Shown: positions 23,101-29,276 of the stretch, in pieces
How positions within the stretch are numbered: position 1 is the first letter of the stretch
Layout: each line of letters opens with the position of its first letter
Assembly: GCA_937988745.1 (NCBI GenBank)
Contig: CALKAR010000279.1
Location: forward strand, 1-29,276
Length of the DNA: 29,276 nucleotides
From: an uncultured Peptococcaceae bacterium
Lineage (GTDB): Bacteria > Bacillota > Limnochordia > Darwinibacteriales > Darwinibacteriaceae
Reading direction: 5' to 3'
The notes under the pieces: generated by a model
Told to the model about the DNA's origin: nothing
The model's database searches: none
What the model saw: only the letters and a program-made list of their open reading frames with translations
Program-made: the position numbers and the translations under genes

Positions 23101-24207
23101 ATGCACCGACGCCAAGCTCGAAATAGATTCATTATACTCCTAGCCCTAATGATTTTACTAAGCTTGGGGGTTCTCGGTCGTATTGACTCGCGCCTGCATA
23201 TCGGCGGCAGCGATTGGGATACCGAGAGTTTCATGCATGTATACATAGATGAACTGCGTTATGAACCTGAAGAAATCGATGAATCGGCAATTTATGCCAT
23301 CGCGATTGATGGGTTGACCGGGCATGCGTCGGAGCCAGAAGCGGTAATCGACTCTCCTGGTGAGGAAGAGTTGCATGAAGATGCAGAGACGGTCGAAACC
23401 GCTCCCGAAAGTTCTCCTACACAGATGGCTCAAAAGGTTGAACCGCCAACAGCAGAACCACCTAAACCGGAGGAAGCTCCCAAGAAGCAGCCAACCGTAC
23501 TGGTGCACGTGGTCCAACAGGGTGAGACTCTCTGGGATATAGCGCAGGCATACGGTATTACGGTCGATAGTATCGTTTCGGCCAACGACCTCAGTAATCC
23601 CAACCGTTTAAGAGTAGGCCAGAAGCTTGAGATCCTGACCGTAAAGGGCGTGCTCCATGAGGTTGCTTCAGGTGAAAGTCTGTGGGAGATTGCCCAGCGT
23701 TACAAAGTTTCTGTTGATGAAATTGCCGAAGTCAACTCCATTTCGGATCCATCTCGGATCCAGCCTAAGATGAAATTGGTCATTCCTGGGGCTACTCGAG
23801 TTCTGCGCAGTGACGCATTGGTCGTCAATGGAAAGCTGCAGAAAGCCTTTGACTGGCCTGTTTCAGGTCGGATTTCATCGACGTTCGGTCCTCGCTGGGG
23901 TCGGATGCACAACGGCTTGGATATTGCAGTGAACACAGGAACCCCTGTAAAAGCTGCTGCCGATGGACGTGTAACATTTGCCGGTTGGAACGGTGGTTAT
24001 GGAATTTTAGTAATCATCGATCATGGTAATGGCGTTGAGACGCGCTACGCCCACAACTCTCGCCTGAATGTAAAGGTGGGTCAGAAGGTATCGCGCGGCC
24101 AAGTGGTGGCTTATAGCGGCAATACCGGAAATTCCACCGGACCCCATGTCCATTTTGAAATTAGATATAAGAACAATCCTGTCAATCCTCAGTTATATCT
24201 GAAGTAG
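23101..24207 (+). CDS. Membrane-anchored LysM and M23 metallopeptidase protein
   Basis: This 368-residue cell-wall protein has an N-terminal transmembrane anchor (9-26), an acidic Pro-rich linker (about 75-130), two LysM peptidoglycan-binding domains (135-179 and 185-229, each with GE[TS]LW[DE]IAQ) and a C-terminal M23 domain. Zinc ligands His270 and Asp274 (HNGLD) and His351 (HVHFE) are intact, so it should be an active endopeptidase, unlike degenerate EnvC/NlpD-type regulators. ATG 23101 has GAGGAGGAGC upstream. It lies between rho and rpmE, an insertion relative to the rho-rpmE pair of Bacillus. It may act in cell division or elongation, or in sporulation; sequence alone does not decide. 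Confidence 0.93.
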   Translation: MHRRQARNRFIILLALMILLSLGVLGRIDSRLHIGGSDWDTESFMHVYIDELRYEPEEIDESAIYAIAIDGLTGHASEPEAVIDSPGEEELHEDAETVETAPESSPTQMAQKVEPPTAEPPKPEEAPKKQPTVLVHVVQQGETLWDIAQAYGITVDSIVSANDLSNPNRLRVGQKLEILTVKGVLHEVASGESLWEIAQRYKVSVDEIAEVNSISDPSRIQPKMKLVIPGATRVLRSDALVVNGKLQKAFDWPVSGRISSTFGPRWGRMHNGLDIAVNTGTPVKAAADGRVTFAGWNGGYGILVIIDHGNGVETRYAHNSRLNVKVGQKVSRGQVVAYSGNTGNSTGPHVHFEIRYKNNPVNPQLYLK

Positions 24208-24228
24208 GCAGGGAGGATAAACTTTTCA

Positions 24229-24257
24229 TTGTCACGGCTGGCCACTTGTGCTATAAT
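24229..24257 (+). promoter_or_regulatory. Promoter of rpmE
   Basis: TTGTCA (24229-24234) and a perfect TATAAT (24252-24257) lie 17 bp apart. Start near 24264, giving a 33-nt leader with the RBS GAGGTG (24285-24290). Confidence 0.9.
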
Positions 24258-24296
24258 GTGGTTTGGTCAGTCCGCAAGGAGAGTGAGGTGAAGAGG

Positions 24297-24503
24297 ATGC
24301 AGACGGGTATCCATCCAAATTACGGCAAGAGTGTTGTTACTTGCGCATGTGGAACCACATTTGAGACTCGTTCGACAAAGCCAGAGATCAGGGTAGAGGT
24401 CTGTTCACAGTGTCACCCATTCTATACTGGTCAGCGGCAGACTCAGACCAGCACTGGTGGACGTATTGAAAGGTTCCTTGAGAAATATAACATGAACAAG
24501 TAA
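24297..24503 (+). CDS. rpmE: 50S ribosomal protein L31 (zinc-binding type)
   Basis: This 68-residue protein is L31, which bridges the ribosomal subunits. It is the zinc-containing (C+) form: Cys16 and Cys18 (CACG) with Cys36 and Cys39 (CSQCHPFYTG). The N-terminus MQTGIHPNYG and the HPFYTG motif are diagnostic. ATG 24297 is the family start; the upstream in-frame extension would lie in the promoter and leader. It has its own promoter and terminator, so it is expressed as a single-gene transcript. Confidence 0.97.
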   Translation: MQTGIHPNYGKSVVTCACGTTFETRSTKPEIRVEVCSQCHPFYTGQRQTQTSTGGRIERFLEKYNMNK

Positions 24504-24518
24504 GTTGAAGAAATTTTC

Positions 24519-24543
24519 AAGCAGGGGTGTCCCCTGCTTTTTT
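24519..24543 (+). terminator. Intrinsic terminator after rpmE
   Basis: AAGCAGGGG (24519-24527) pairs perfectly with CCCCTGCTT (24531-24539) over a TGT loop and runs into six T (24538-24543). Confidence 0.93.
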
Positions 24544-24564
24544 CTGTCTTAAGGAGGTTAGTTT

Positions 24565-25503
24565 GTGGGAGTTTTTCTCGCCCCTATGGCGGGTGTTACT
24601 GATTTGGCGTTTCGTCTCATAGCGCGGGAGTTTGGGGCAGACTTAGTAGTAAGTGAAATGATTTCTGCTCAAGCGCTTGTTTATGGCAATCAACGGACTT
24701 TTAAGATGCTGGAGACGGAAAGCGAGGAGCGTCCTGTTGCCATCCAGCTCTTTGGTCACAAGCCGGAAGTGATGGCCGAGGCTGCTCAAATTGTGATAGA
24801 TCACTGTCGCCCCGAAATGATCGATTTGAACTTTGGCTGTCCTACGCCGAAGATTGTCAAGAACGGTGATGGTGCTGCGCTGCTGCGCGAACCTGCCCTC
24901 CTGGCAGAAATTGTAGAAGCAGTTGTTGAGGCATCGAGTGTTCCTGTCACTGCCAAAATCCGGCTCGGATGGGACGAAAACTCGATTAACTGTGTCGAGG
25001 TGGCCCAGCGAGCAGCAGATGCGGGAGCTCAATGGATTACGATTCATGCTCGCACCCGGAACCAGTTCTACGCTGGTCAAGCTAATTGGGAGTGGATCAG
25101 GCGCGTTGTGGAGACATGCCCTGTTCCCGTCGTTGGCAACGGTGATATCTTCAGTGGTGCTGACGCCGAGCGAATGTTGGCGGAAACAGGATGTGCCCAC
25201 ATTGCGATTGGCCGGGGAGCCCAGGGAAATCCTTGGATTTTTCAGGAGATCCAAGCTGTTCTTAGAGGTGAAACTCCACCTCCGCCACCTTCTATCGAAG
25301 AAAAAGTCCAGGTTGCCTGGCGTCATCTCGAACTAAAGGCGGAATATGATGGAGTGCGAAGAGCGGTAAAGGAAATGCGGCCCCATTTGGCGTGGTATCT
25401 CAAGGGCGTTCCCAATTCTGCTGAAATCCGAGCTAAGTTGAACAGTGCGGTTTCAATGGAAGAAGTGCGGCAGCTGTTGATCAGCATTTTGCCAAATAAA
25501 TAA
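24565..25503 (+). CDS. dusB: tRNA-dihydrouridine synthase (DusB type)
   Basis: Dus enzymes reduce uridine to dihydrouridine in tRNA with FMN and NADPH. The 312 residues carry the FMN motif LAPMAGVTD (5-13), the catalytic Cys92 in NFGCPTPK, KIRLGWDE, TIHARTR and GNGDIFSG. It begins GTG 24565 with an AAGGAGGTTAG site at 24551-24561; an in-frame TAG at 24559-24561 rules out any longer start. As a result the N-terminus is about ten residues shorter than usual DusB, missing part of the first strand. dusB sits near lysS in many Bacillota, as here. No promoter is visible between it and the rpmE terminator, so expression may depend on read-through. Confidence 0.94.
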   Translation: MGVFLAPMAGVTDLAFRLIAREFGADLVVSEMISAQALVYGNQRTFKMLETESEERPVAIQLFGHKPEVMAEAAQIVIDHCRPEMIDLNFGCPTPKIVKNGDGAALLREPALLAEIVEAVVEASSVPVTAKIRLGWDENSINCVEVAQRAADAGAQWITIHARTRNQFYAGQANWEWIRRVVETCPVPVVGNGDIFSGADAERMLAETGCAHIAIGRGAQGNPWIFQEIQAVLRGETPPPPPSIEEKVQVAWRHLELKAEYDGVRRAVKEMRPHLAWYLKGVPNSAEIRAKLNSAVSMEEVRQLLISILPNK

Positions 25504-25522
25504 GTGCTCCTTGGGAACACTG

Positions 25523-25551
25523 TTGTACAGCCTGCGCTGATTTGCTACAAT
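25523..25551 (+). promoter_or_regulatory. Promoter of the HTH-regulator operon
   Basis: TTGTAC (25523-25528) and TACAAT (25546-25551) are spaced by 17 bp, with TGC giving an extended -10. The start would be near 25558. Confidence 0.85.
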
Positions 25552-25573
25552 GTATGTGTACAATATGTGCACA
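25523..25573 (+). promoter_or_regulatory. Candidate operator repeats around this promoter
   Basis: TTGTACA (25523-25529, on the -35) and TGTACAA (25557-25563, at the start site) are inverted copies. A palindrome TGTGCACA lies at 25566-25573, and the half-sequence TACAAT-ATGTG recurs at 25546-25558 and 25559-25569. Such symmetry around a promoter suggests a repressor site, plausibly for the HTH protein encoded next. Confidence 0.55.
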
Positions 25574-25591
25574 TCAGGCGGTGATGCAGGA

Positions 25592-26125
25592 ATGGATTTC
25601 TACCGCATCGGTGACAAGTTGATCAGCAAGGAAAAAGCGGTTCGTACCTTGGAGCGAATCTTTCAGATGCGTGCCTCTGGCATGTCGCAGCAGGAAGTGG
25701 CCAACCGAATAGGCTGTGACCGCACTTTCGTGTCGCGACTTGAGACAATGGCGGAAATTCGGAAAGGCGGCTCTGTGGCTGTCATAGGTTTCCCCCTTGC
25801 TAACGTGGAAGAAATCAAAGAGGTATGTGATTCCTTAGGGGTTGAATACACGCTGCTTCTTACCGATGAAGAACGTTGGGAATTTATAGAAAGCATGAGC
25901 GGTCAGCAGCTTCTTAATTGGCTTATGGAACTCATGTCGGACATGAGGGTGTATGATAATGTGATCATGATTGGGTCCGATATGCGTATAAGGCTGGCTG
26001 AGGCCATCTTTGGTGATATGGTTATTGGCGTAGAGATCGGCAAGTCGCCAATCAAAGAAGATGTTTACGTTTCGCCTCAGAAGCTAACTGAAATGATTAC
26101 TACCATTAGAGGGGTCCTGTCATGA
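25592..26125 (+). CDS. Helix-turn-helix transcriptional regulator
   Basis: This 177-residue protein has an XRE/Sigma-like HTH at about 16-52 (SQQEVANRIGCDRTFVSRLE, with helix 2 about 32-39 and recognition helix 43-50). The rest (60-177) is an alpha/beta domain (GGSVAVIGFPLANVEEIKE, NVIMIGSDMRIRLAEAIFGD) of unknown fold that may sense a ligand. ATG 25592 is preferred; GGTGATGCAGGA lies upstream, while the in-frame ATG at 25550 falls in the promoter. Its stop overlaps the start of the next gene by 4 bp (ATGA). Strong promoter and symmetrical sites suggest autoregulation. Confidence 0.85.
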   Translation: MDFYRIGDKLISKEKAVRTLERIFQMRASGMSQQEVANRIGCDRTFVSRLETMAEIRKGGSVAVIGFPLANVEEIKEVCDSLGVEYTLLLTDEERWEFIESMSGQQLLNWLMELMSDMRVYDNVIMIGSDMRIRLAEAIFGDMVIGVEIGKSPIKEDVYVSPQKLTEMITTIRGVLS

Positions 26126-27048
26126 AGAGAGTAGTCAGTGTAAGTATAGGTTCATCGAAGCGTGATCATCAAGCAATTGTACGACTTGGAGGAGAGGAAT
26201 TCTCTGTAGAGAGAATTGGTACCGATGGGGACATCGGGCGCGCTATCGACCTTATAAAGGATCTCGATGGAAAAGTGGCAGCCTTTGGCATGGGCGGCAT
26301 AGACTTGTACTTGGTAGGCGGTAATCGCCGGTACATTTTGCGGGAAGCCAAGAAGATAGCTCGAGCCGCTCAGAAGACCCCGATCGTCGATGGTTCGGGC
26401 TTAAAGAACACTCTTGAGCGCCGCGCCATTCAGTATCTGGCTGAACAAGAACAAGGCTTCTTCTCCTCCACTAAGGTGCTCTTGACTTGTGCTGTGGACC
26501 GCTTTGGGATGGCCGAGGCTCTGCAGGCGACAGGAGCTGATGTTCTGTACGGCGATTTTATGTTCATTCTAGGGCTTCCTTTTCCTTTATACAGCCTCCA
26601 AGCCTTGGGATTGGCTGCCCGGATTGCAGCACCTCTCGTGGTACAGCTTCCATTTAGAATGTTGTATCCAATTGGAGACAAGCAAGAAGAGGAACCGAAC
26701 AAAGGCAAGTTCGCGAAGTACTACGAATGGGCGGATGTGATTGCAGGAGACTTCCATCTTATTCGGAAGTATATGCCTGACAATCTACATGGTAAGAGGA
26801 TTATCACGAATACAGTGACCGAAGAAGATATACACTTTTTACGAGAACGGGGTATTTCGACGTTGGTGACTACTACTCCGAATATTGATGGCCGTTCATT
26901 TGGTACGAATGTGATGGAAGCGCTCCTTGTAGCGCTCATGGATCGCCCTATGGCAGATATCACTCCGAGCGATTATCTAGATCTGCTGGATAAGGTAGGA
27001 TTTGTTCCCCGGATCGAGCATTTACAGGCCGCAGAATCAGTACTGTAG
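26122..27048 (+). CDS. Conserved protein of unknown function, partner of the HTH regulator
   Basis: This is a 308-residue cytoplasmic protein. I recall homologues in clostridial genomes carrying the automatic name quinate 5-dehydrogenase, but I see no clear quinate or shikimate dehydrogenase motifs, so I do not adopt it. Conserved-looking blocks are SIGSSKRDH (8-16), RIGTDGD (31-37), FGMGGIDLYL (55-64), DGSGLKNTLERR (90-101), CAVDRFGMAEAL (123-134), GDFMFILGLP (144-153) and TTPNIDGRSFGTN (251-263). The Gly-rich, acidic and Ser/Thr-rich blocks suggest an enzyme or nucleotide-binding protein. The ATG overlaps the regulator's stop, so the two are translated together and probably act in one pathway. 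Confidence 0.85.
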   Translation: MKRVVSVSIGSSKRDHQAIVRLGGEEFSVERIGTDGDIGRAIDLIKDLDGKVAAFGMGGIDLYLVGGNRRYILREAKKIARAAQKTPIVDGSGLKNTLERRAIQYLAEQEQGFFSSTKVLLTCAVDRFGMAEALQATGADVLYGDFMFILGLPFPLYSLQALGLAARIAAPLVVQLPFRMLYPIGDKQEEEPNKGKFAKYYEWADVIAGDFHLIRKYMPDNLHGKRIITNTVTEEDIHFLRERGISTLVTTTPNIDGRSFGTNVMEALLVALMDRPMADITPSDYLDLLDKVGFVPRIEHLQAAESVL

Positions 27049-27054
27049 TAATCC

Positions 27055-27083
27055 TTGACACCCTATATCTAGTTCCTTATAAT
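27055..27083 (+). promoter_or_regulatory. Consensus promoter of greA-lysS
   Basis: Perfect TTGACA (27055-27060) and perfect TATAAT (27078-27083) with ideal 17-bp spacing, beginning 6 bp after the previous stop codon. The start near 27090 leaves a 120-nt leader. Confidence 0.96.
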
Positions 27084-27112
27084 AGATGAAGCAACATGGA
27101 AGACGGGTTTAT

Positions 27113-27205
27113 TGAGCATATTTTCCCGCAGTCACAGCCATATTAACGATGATGCTCACGGAGCCTATTAATCTGCCTGTTAGTAATGGGAAAAGGAGAC
27201 AGGAG
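27113..27205 (+). promoter_or_regulatory. Structured leader of greA
   Basis: TGAGCAT (27113-27119) can pair with ATGCTCA (27152-27158). A second short stem, CCTGT (27177-27181) with ACAGG (27199-27203), would occlude part of the AGGAG ribosome site (27201-27205). The 120-nt untranslated leader is long for this compact window. A regulatory role is inferred. Confidence 0.45.
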
Positions 27206-27209
27206 CCGT

Positions 27210-27692
27210 ATGAATGGTAAGGAAGTCTTGCTTACACCAGAAGGGTTGAAGAAGCTAGAAGGAGAGCTTGAACTCCTCAAGACAGTAAAACGCCGTGAGG
27301 TAGCGCAGCGCATTAAAGAGGCCCTGGAGTTCGGAGATATATCCGAGAATTCGGAGTATGACGATGCGAAAAACGAACAAGCCTTTATAGAAGGAAGAAT
27401 TATTACCCTCGAGAAGATGCTGCGCAATGCTAAACTCATTGAACATGATGAAAACGAGCAAGACAATGATATAGTCACAATCGGTAAGAAAGTCTTGCTG
27501 CGGGATCTAGAAACTTCCGAAGAGTTTGAGTATCGGATTGTTGGATCTGCAGAAGCGGACCCAAGTCAAGCACGAATCAGCAACGAATCGCCTGTAGGAA
27601 AGGCGATCATGGGTAAATCCGTTGGGGATATTGTCCAAGTTGAGGTATTAGATGGGGTGCTCGAATACGAGATTTTAAAGGTGTCCCGTTAG
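27210..27692 (+). CDS. greA: Transcription elongation factor GreA
   Basis: GreA rescues backtracked RNA polymerase by stimulating transcript cleavage. The 160 residues comprise the N-terminal coiled coil (about 8-75), with the acidic tip FGDISENSEYDDAKNEQ where Asp43 and Glu46 are the catalytic-tip residues, and a C-terminal FKBP-like domain with SPVGKAIMGKSVGD. ATG 27210 is chosen since AGGAG (27201-27205) precedes it; the longer in-frame ATG at 27186 has no RBS. lysS follows after 28 bp and is probably co-transcribed, as in many Bacillota. Confidence 0.97.
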   Translation: MNGKEVLLTPEGLKKLEGELELLKTVKRREVAQRIKEALEFGDISENSEYDDAKNEQAFIEGRIITLEKMLRNAKLIEHDENEQDNDIVTIGKKVLLRDLETSEEFEYRIVGSAEADPSQARISNESPVGKAIMGKSVGDIVQVEVLDGVLEYEILKVSR

Positions 27693-27720
27693 AAGCCCCA
27701 TTTACATGGGAGGTAACGCA

Positions 27721-29247
27721 GTGAAGGATCACCAAAATGAACATGTTGAAGAGCAGCATGTCGAAGACCAACTAGTTGATGAACAGCGGGAATTGAATGA
27801 GCTGTTGGCTGTGCGCCGCAGTAAGCTGCAGGCACTGTATGATGCGGGTATCGACCCATATGGAGAGAAGTTCGAACGCACTCATTCAGCACAAGAAATA
27901 ATTGATAATTTCGATTCATTGGAAGGACAGGAGACCGTCATTGCTGGTCGTTTGATGTCTTTCCGAACCCATGGTAAAGCCAGCTTTGCCGATTTGATGG
28001 ATGCCTCGGGTAGAATTCAGCTTTACCTGCGTGTCAATAATCTTGGGGAAGAAAACTATAAGTTCGCTACTCAATTAGATATTGGCGATATCGTGGGCGT
28101 CGGCGGCAAGATTTTCCGGACAAGACGAGGCGAAATCAGTGTTGAAGTCCAGACAATTAAGCTTCTCGCTAAGTCTTTAAGGCCCCTACCTGACAAGTGG
28201 CACGGTCTAAAAGACGTTGATCTGCGGTATCGTCAGAGATATGTGGATCTGATTGTTAATCCTGATGTTCGTGAAGTCTTTTACAAACGCAGCAGGATTA
28301 TTCAAAGTATGAGAGATTTCCTCAACGCTCGGGGATTCATTGAAGTAGAGACACCGATGCTGAATGTGATTCCCGGTGGCGCTAATGCGCGTCCATTCGT
28401 CACGCATCACAATGCCCTAGACATGGATCTTTATATGCGCATTGCACCCGAGCTTTATCTGAAGAGGCTGCTGGTCGGTGGCTTCGAAAAAGTCTATGAA
28501 ATAGGCAAGAACTTCCGCAACGAAGGCATGTCTACCAAGCATAACCCAGAGTATACGTCGATCGAAGTATACGAGGCTTATGCCGATGCCGAGGATATGA
28601 TGAAACTAACCGAGGAGATCTTTGCTCACATAGCTAAAGAGATCCACGGTACAACCGTAATCACATTCCAAGGTCAGGAGATTGACCTGACTCCACCGTG
28701 GCCGCGCCTTCCAATGCTCGAGGCAATCCGTCAGTACGCGGGTGTTGACCTCGAAGGGCTAGACGATGAGCAAGCCCGGAAATTGGCGAAGGAAAGAAAC
28801 CTAGACGTGCCAGAGAATGCTAATTATGGTCAAGTTGTGGAAGAGTTCTTTGATGAATATGTAGAACCACGGCTGATCCAGCCTGTATTTATTACTGAGC
28901 ATCCGGTCGAGGTTAGTCCTTTGGCTAAGCGGAAGAAGGACAACCCGCGTGTGACTGATAGGTTTGAACCCTTTATTGTCACTTGGGAAATGGCCAATGG
29001 GTTTACCGAATTGAACGATCCAATCGATCAAGAAGGCCGTTTCCGCAAGCAGATGGAACAGCGGGAACAGGGTGACGATGAAGCCCACATGATGGATGCC
29101 GACTACATTCGTGCTTTGGAACATGGTATGCCTCCAGCGGGAGGATTAGGGATCGGCATCGACCGCATGGTTATGCTGCTTACCGATTCGCCTTCTATCC
29201 GCGATGTTATACTGTTCCCACATATGCGCCCACGGGAACGTGATTAA
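27721..29247 (+). CDS. lysS: Lysyl-tRNA synthetase (class II)
   Basis: This 508-residue class II synthetase charges tRNA-Lys. An OB-fold anticodon domain (about 55-165) precedes the catalytic core with motif 2 NFRNEGMSTKHNPEYTS and motif 3 GGLGIGIDRMVMLLT near the end. GTG 27721 is the start, with GGGAGGTAA at 27708-27716. The first 25 residues form an acidic, His-containing extension with loose repeats (EHVEEQ, HVEDQ, LVDEQ), somewhat longer than the Bacillus N-terminus. CCCAT (27697-27701) could pair with ATGGG (27706-27710) and partly cover the RBS. It ends 10 bp before a terminator at the window edge. Confidence 0.97.
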   Translation: MKDHQNEHVEEQHVEDQLVDEQRELNELLAVRRSKLQALYDAGIDPYGEKFERTHSAQEIIDNFDSLEGQETVIAGRLMSFRTHGKASFADLMDASGRIQLYLRVNNLGEENYKFATQLDIGDIVGVGGKIFRTRRGEISVEVQTIKLLAKSLRPLPDKWHGLKDVDLRYRQRYVDLIVNPDVREVFYKRSRIIQSMRDFLNARGFIEVETPMLNVIPGGANARPFVTHHNALDMDLYMRIAPELYLKRLLVGGFEKVYEIGKNFRNEGMSTKHNPEYTSIEVYEAYADAEDMMKLTEEIFAHIAKEIHGTTVITFQGQEIDLTPPWPRLPMLEAIRQYAGVDLEGLDDEQARKLAKERNLDVPENANYGQVVEEFFDEYVEPRLIQPVFITEHPVEVSPLAKRKKDNPRVTDRFEPFIVTWEMANGFTELNDPIDQEGRFRKQMEQREQGDDEAHMMDADYIRALEHGMPPAGGLGIGIDRMVMLLTDSPSIRDVILFPHMRPRERD

Positions 29248-29257
29248 AGAGATTTTG

Positions 29258-29276
29258 GCCCACCGTAAGGTGGGCT
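29258..29276 (+). terminator. Terminator of greA-lysS, truncated by window end
   Basis: GCCCACC (29258-29264) pairs perfectly with GGTGGGC (29269-29275) across a GTAA loop. The sequence stops one T into what should be the T-tract, so the tail cannot be verified. Confidence 0.75.

Noticed and set aside
26122..27048. Quinate 5-dehydrogenase assignment
   Set aside because: I recall this as an automatic database name for homologues, but I cannot see shikimate/quinate dehydrogenase catalytic motifs in the protein.
27186..27209. A longer GreA start at 27186
   Set aside because: No Shine-Dalgarno precedes it, and the added residues overlap the AAGGAG/AGGAG ribosome site used by 27210.
1..29276. 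CRISPR arrays, insertion sequences, prophage genes or toxin-antitoxin pairs
   Set aside because: I found no repeat-spacer pattern, transposase, integrase or phage-type gene; the window is a compact housekeeping region.

Overview
The window is a gene-dense bacterial chromosome segment: 30 protein genes, one tRNA, one riboswitch, nearly everything on the + strand. It looks like a Bacillota (Firmicutes) member that has an outer membrane. The Firmicutes side is supported by the gene neighbourhoods (htrA - CxxH/CxxC protein - rlmH; argS ... pyrG ... fba - rho - rpmE; dusB ... greA - lysS), by Rex, by strong AGGAGG-type ribosome binding sites and by heavy use of TTG and GTG starts. The outer-membrane side is supported by an mlaE-mlaF-mlaD phospholipid transport operon whose MCE protein ends in a beta-rich domain with a terminal Phe, and by a cobalamin-binding protein with a cleavable signal peptide but no lipobox. 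The exact taxon cannot be fixed from the sequence; a diderm clostridial-type or Limnochordia-like lineage is a guess.

Layout. 1-200: tRNA-Arg(CCG) with promoter and terminator. 296-5694: TIM-barrel sugar isomerase-like protein, folD, then mlaE, mlaF and mlaD, tightly packed and probably co-transcribed. 5666-6310: one minus-strand gene for a single-pass membrane protein, convergent with and overlapping the end of mlaD. 6410-9312: cobalamin riboswitch plus terminator controlling btuF-btuC-btuD. 9366-10490: HtrA-type protease and a strong terminator. 10524-15039: CxxH/CxxC protein, rlmH, rex, lpdA, fhs. 15054-19687: strong promoter with a hairpin leader, argS, a membrane protein, pyrG, and a BFN-domain protein. 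19714-23040: a small secreted protein behind an RBS-overlapping inverted repeat, a double zinc-ribbon protein, fba, rho. 23101-24543: LysM/M23 peptidase, then rpmE with its own promoter and terminator. 24565-29276: dusB, an HTH regulator with a conserved unknown partner, then a consensus promoter, greA, lysS and a final terminator cut by the window edge.

How it fits together. Most genes are housekeeping: translation (argS, lysS, rpmE, dusB, rlmH, tRNA-Arg), transcription (rho, greA), nucleotide and one-carbon metabolism (pyrG, folD, fhs), glycolysis (fba), redox sensing (rex). The envelope genes (mlaEFD, htrA, btuFCD, LysM/M23) are the most informative. The most interesting items are the MlaD protein that may itself span the periplasm, the autoregulated-looking HTH/unknown two-gene module, the RBS-overlapping hairpin at 19714-19747, the altered HIGH motif in ArgS, and the minus-strand gene overlapping mlaD.
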